A stretch of DNA of 64,000 nt from Neoarius graeffei (Eukaryota; Chordata; Actinopteri; Siluriformes; Ariidae), in contig NC_083582.1 of assembly GCF_027579695.1 (NCBI RefSeq), positions 32,604,464 to 32,668,463 of the forward strand, in the 5' to 3' direction. How positions within the stretch are numbered: the first letter of the stretch is position 1; the number at the start of each line of letters is the position of its first letter. Below the pieces are notes generated by a model that worked only from the letters and a program-made list of their open reading frames with translations, made no database searches and was not told where the DNA came from. The position numbers were made by a program, and so were the translations under genes. Below are positions 62,854-64,000 of the stretch, piece by piece.

Positions 62854-63210
62854 TCCATCCATCCATTATCTGTAGTCGCTTATCCTGTGCAGGGTCGTAG
62901 GCAAGCTGGAGCCTATCCCAGCTGACTACGGGCGAAAGGCGGGGTACACCCTGGACAAGTCGCCAGGTCATCACAGGGCTGACACATAGACACAGACAAC
63001 CATTCACACTCACATTCACACCTACGGTCAATTTAGAGTCACCAGTTAACCTAACCTGCATGTCTTTGGAGGAAACTGGAGCACCCGGAGGAAACCCACA
63101 CGGACACGGGGAGAACATGCAAACTCTGCACAGAAAGGCTCCTGTCGGTTGCTGGGCTCGAACCCAGGACCTTCTTCCTGTGAGGCAACAGCACTAACCA
63201 CTACACCACC
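62854..63210 (-). repeat. tRNA-headed SINE (tail A), head diverged
   Basis: Duplication TGTAATTAATTTA at 62841-62853 and 63211-63223. The head end is cut at ACTACACCACC and lacks GTGCCGCC. Confidence 0.9.
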
Positions 63211-63223
63211 TGTAATTAATTTA

Positions 63224-63509
63224 GGACTTGCTTAATCTTATTATTCTGAGATGATCGATTATACATAATTTGTAACTATAGTTACAGATTGGGATCAATC
63301 TGTTTCTAAAATGTAAATTTCTAATATCTACATGTAACTCTCTGTTCCATCCGTTATTTGCATGATTAGTTTCATTTCATTTTTCATTCTGTGCAGGAGA
63401 CTGTATTTATTTATTTATATATATTGCTGATCTGGAACGGTATATGAGGGGTCACATGCCTCCGGCCAACAGGAAATTACGTTGCCGTTTGTGGAGCCTG
63501 ACCCACACA
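63224..63509. other. Unassigned AT-rich flank
   Basis: Includes (TTTA)n at about 63406-63422. No feature supported. Confidence 0.4.
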
Positions 63510-63541
63510 CTCCGTGTCCAAAATCACTCCCTACTCACTAC
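63510..63541 (+). repeat. Start of a CCCTGTGTCC-type MITE, cut by Tc1
   Basis: TCCGTGTCCAAAATCACTCC then CTACTCACTA matches the first bases of 10814-11389. The Tc1 element begins right after its TA. Confidence 0.6.
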
Positions 63542-64000
63542 AGTGGTGCTTGAAAGTTTGTGAACCCTTTCGAATTTTCTATATTTCTGCATAAATGACC
63601 TAAAACAAGATCAGATTTTCACACAAGCCCTAAAAGTAGATAAAGAGAACCCAGTTAAACAAATGAGACAAAAATATTATACTTGGTCATTTATTTATTG
63701 AGGAAAATGATCCAATATTACATATCTGTGAGTGGCAAAAGCTTGTGAACCTTTGCTTTCAGTATCTGGTGTGACCCCCTTGTGCAGCAATAACTGCAAC
63801 TAAACGTTTGCAGTAAGTGTTGATCAGTCCTGCACACCGGCTTGGAGAAATTTTAGCCCATTCCTCCGTACAGAACAGCTTCAACTCTGGGATGTTGGTG
63901 GGTTTCCTCACATGAACTGCTCACTTCAGGTCCTTCCACAACATTTCGATTGGATTAAGGTCAGGACTTTGACTTGGCCATTCCAAAACATTAACTTTGT
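63542..64000 (-). mobile_element. Tc1/mariner element running off the window
   Basis: Starts CAGTGGTGCTTGAAAGTTTG, the same family as 14876-17717. The minus strand from 63790 to 64000 encodes the transposase end ([22 protein letters not shown] and [15 protein letters not shown] segments). Only the last part of the gene lies inside. Confidence 0.9.

Noticed and set aside
1-64000. CRISPR arrays, operons, phage or bacterial features
   Set aside because: Spliced vertebrate gene structure and fish repeats throughout; the only regular array is the intronic minisatellite, which has no unique spacers.

Overview
This window is nuclear DNA from a bony fish, almost certainly a teleost. It carries one spliced, vertebrate-type housekeeping gene with long introns. 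Those introns and flanks are crowded with fish-style mobile DNA: Tc1/mariner, hAT, PIF/Harbinger-like and TTAA-target elements, tRNA-headed SINEs, and L1-, RTE- and L2/CR1-like LINE pieces. The dominant SINE resembles the DANA/Mermaid type of fish SINE. That fits an ostariophysan such as a catfish, but the species call is a guess.

The only host gene I recognise is noc3l (NOC3-like, a nucleolar complex protein for ribosome biogenesis and replication licensing). It lies on the minus strand and fills most of the window. I traced 20 coding exons from 45620 down to the stop at 1552. Every junction keeps frame, and together they give 792 residues. A 9-nt first coding exon (Met-Gly-Ala) is proposed at 52166-52174, giving a 795-aa protein. 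All introns are GT-AG except one GC-AG intron after the exon at 25419-25594.

Layout from left to right: 1-1.5 kb is downstream flank with SINE pieces and a tRNA-Lys-like relic. 1.55-2.3 kb holds the last three exons. 2.3-12.5 kb is a 10-kb intron with SINEs, two Harbinger-like copies, a large palindrome and a multi-level nest at 10.4-12.4 kb. 12.5-13.4 kb holds four exons. 13.8-14.7 kb is a 31-bp minisatellite. 14.9-17.7 kb is a Tc1 element with two insertions inside it. 18.3-25.8 kb holds eight exons, an orphan membrane/coiled-coil ORF at 21.2-21.65 kb, a hAT nest and a degenerate Tc1. 26-36.4 kb holds an inverted pair of THAP-bearing repeats, two hAT elements, two TTAA elements and two exons. 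36.4-45.6 kb holds four exons, a Tc1 split by a Harbinger-like element, a fragment of a YqaJ-associated transposon protein, an RTE insertion and hAT miniatures. 45.8-52.0 kb (intron 1) holds a THAP-bearing element containing a 727-bp palindrome, then a Tc1 containing a SINE containing a hAT. 52.9-56.8 kb is a dead L1-like LINE carrying an intact 358-codon Tc1 transposase. 56.8-64 kb is further MITEs and SINEs, ending in a Tc1 that runs off the window.

The elements do not form a pathway. Their value is as a layered insertion record: target-site duplications order many of the events. The most promising unexplained items are the orphan ORF at 21.2-21.65 kb, the snap-back palindromes, the GC-AG intron and the two well-preserved Tc1 transposases.
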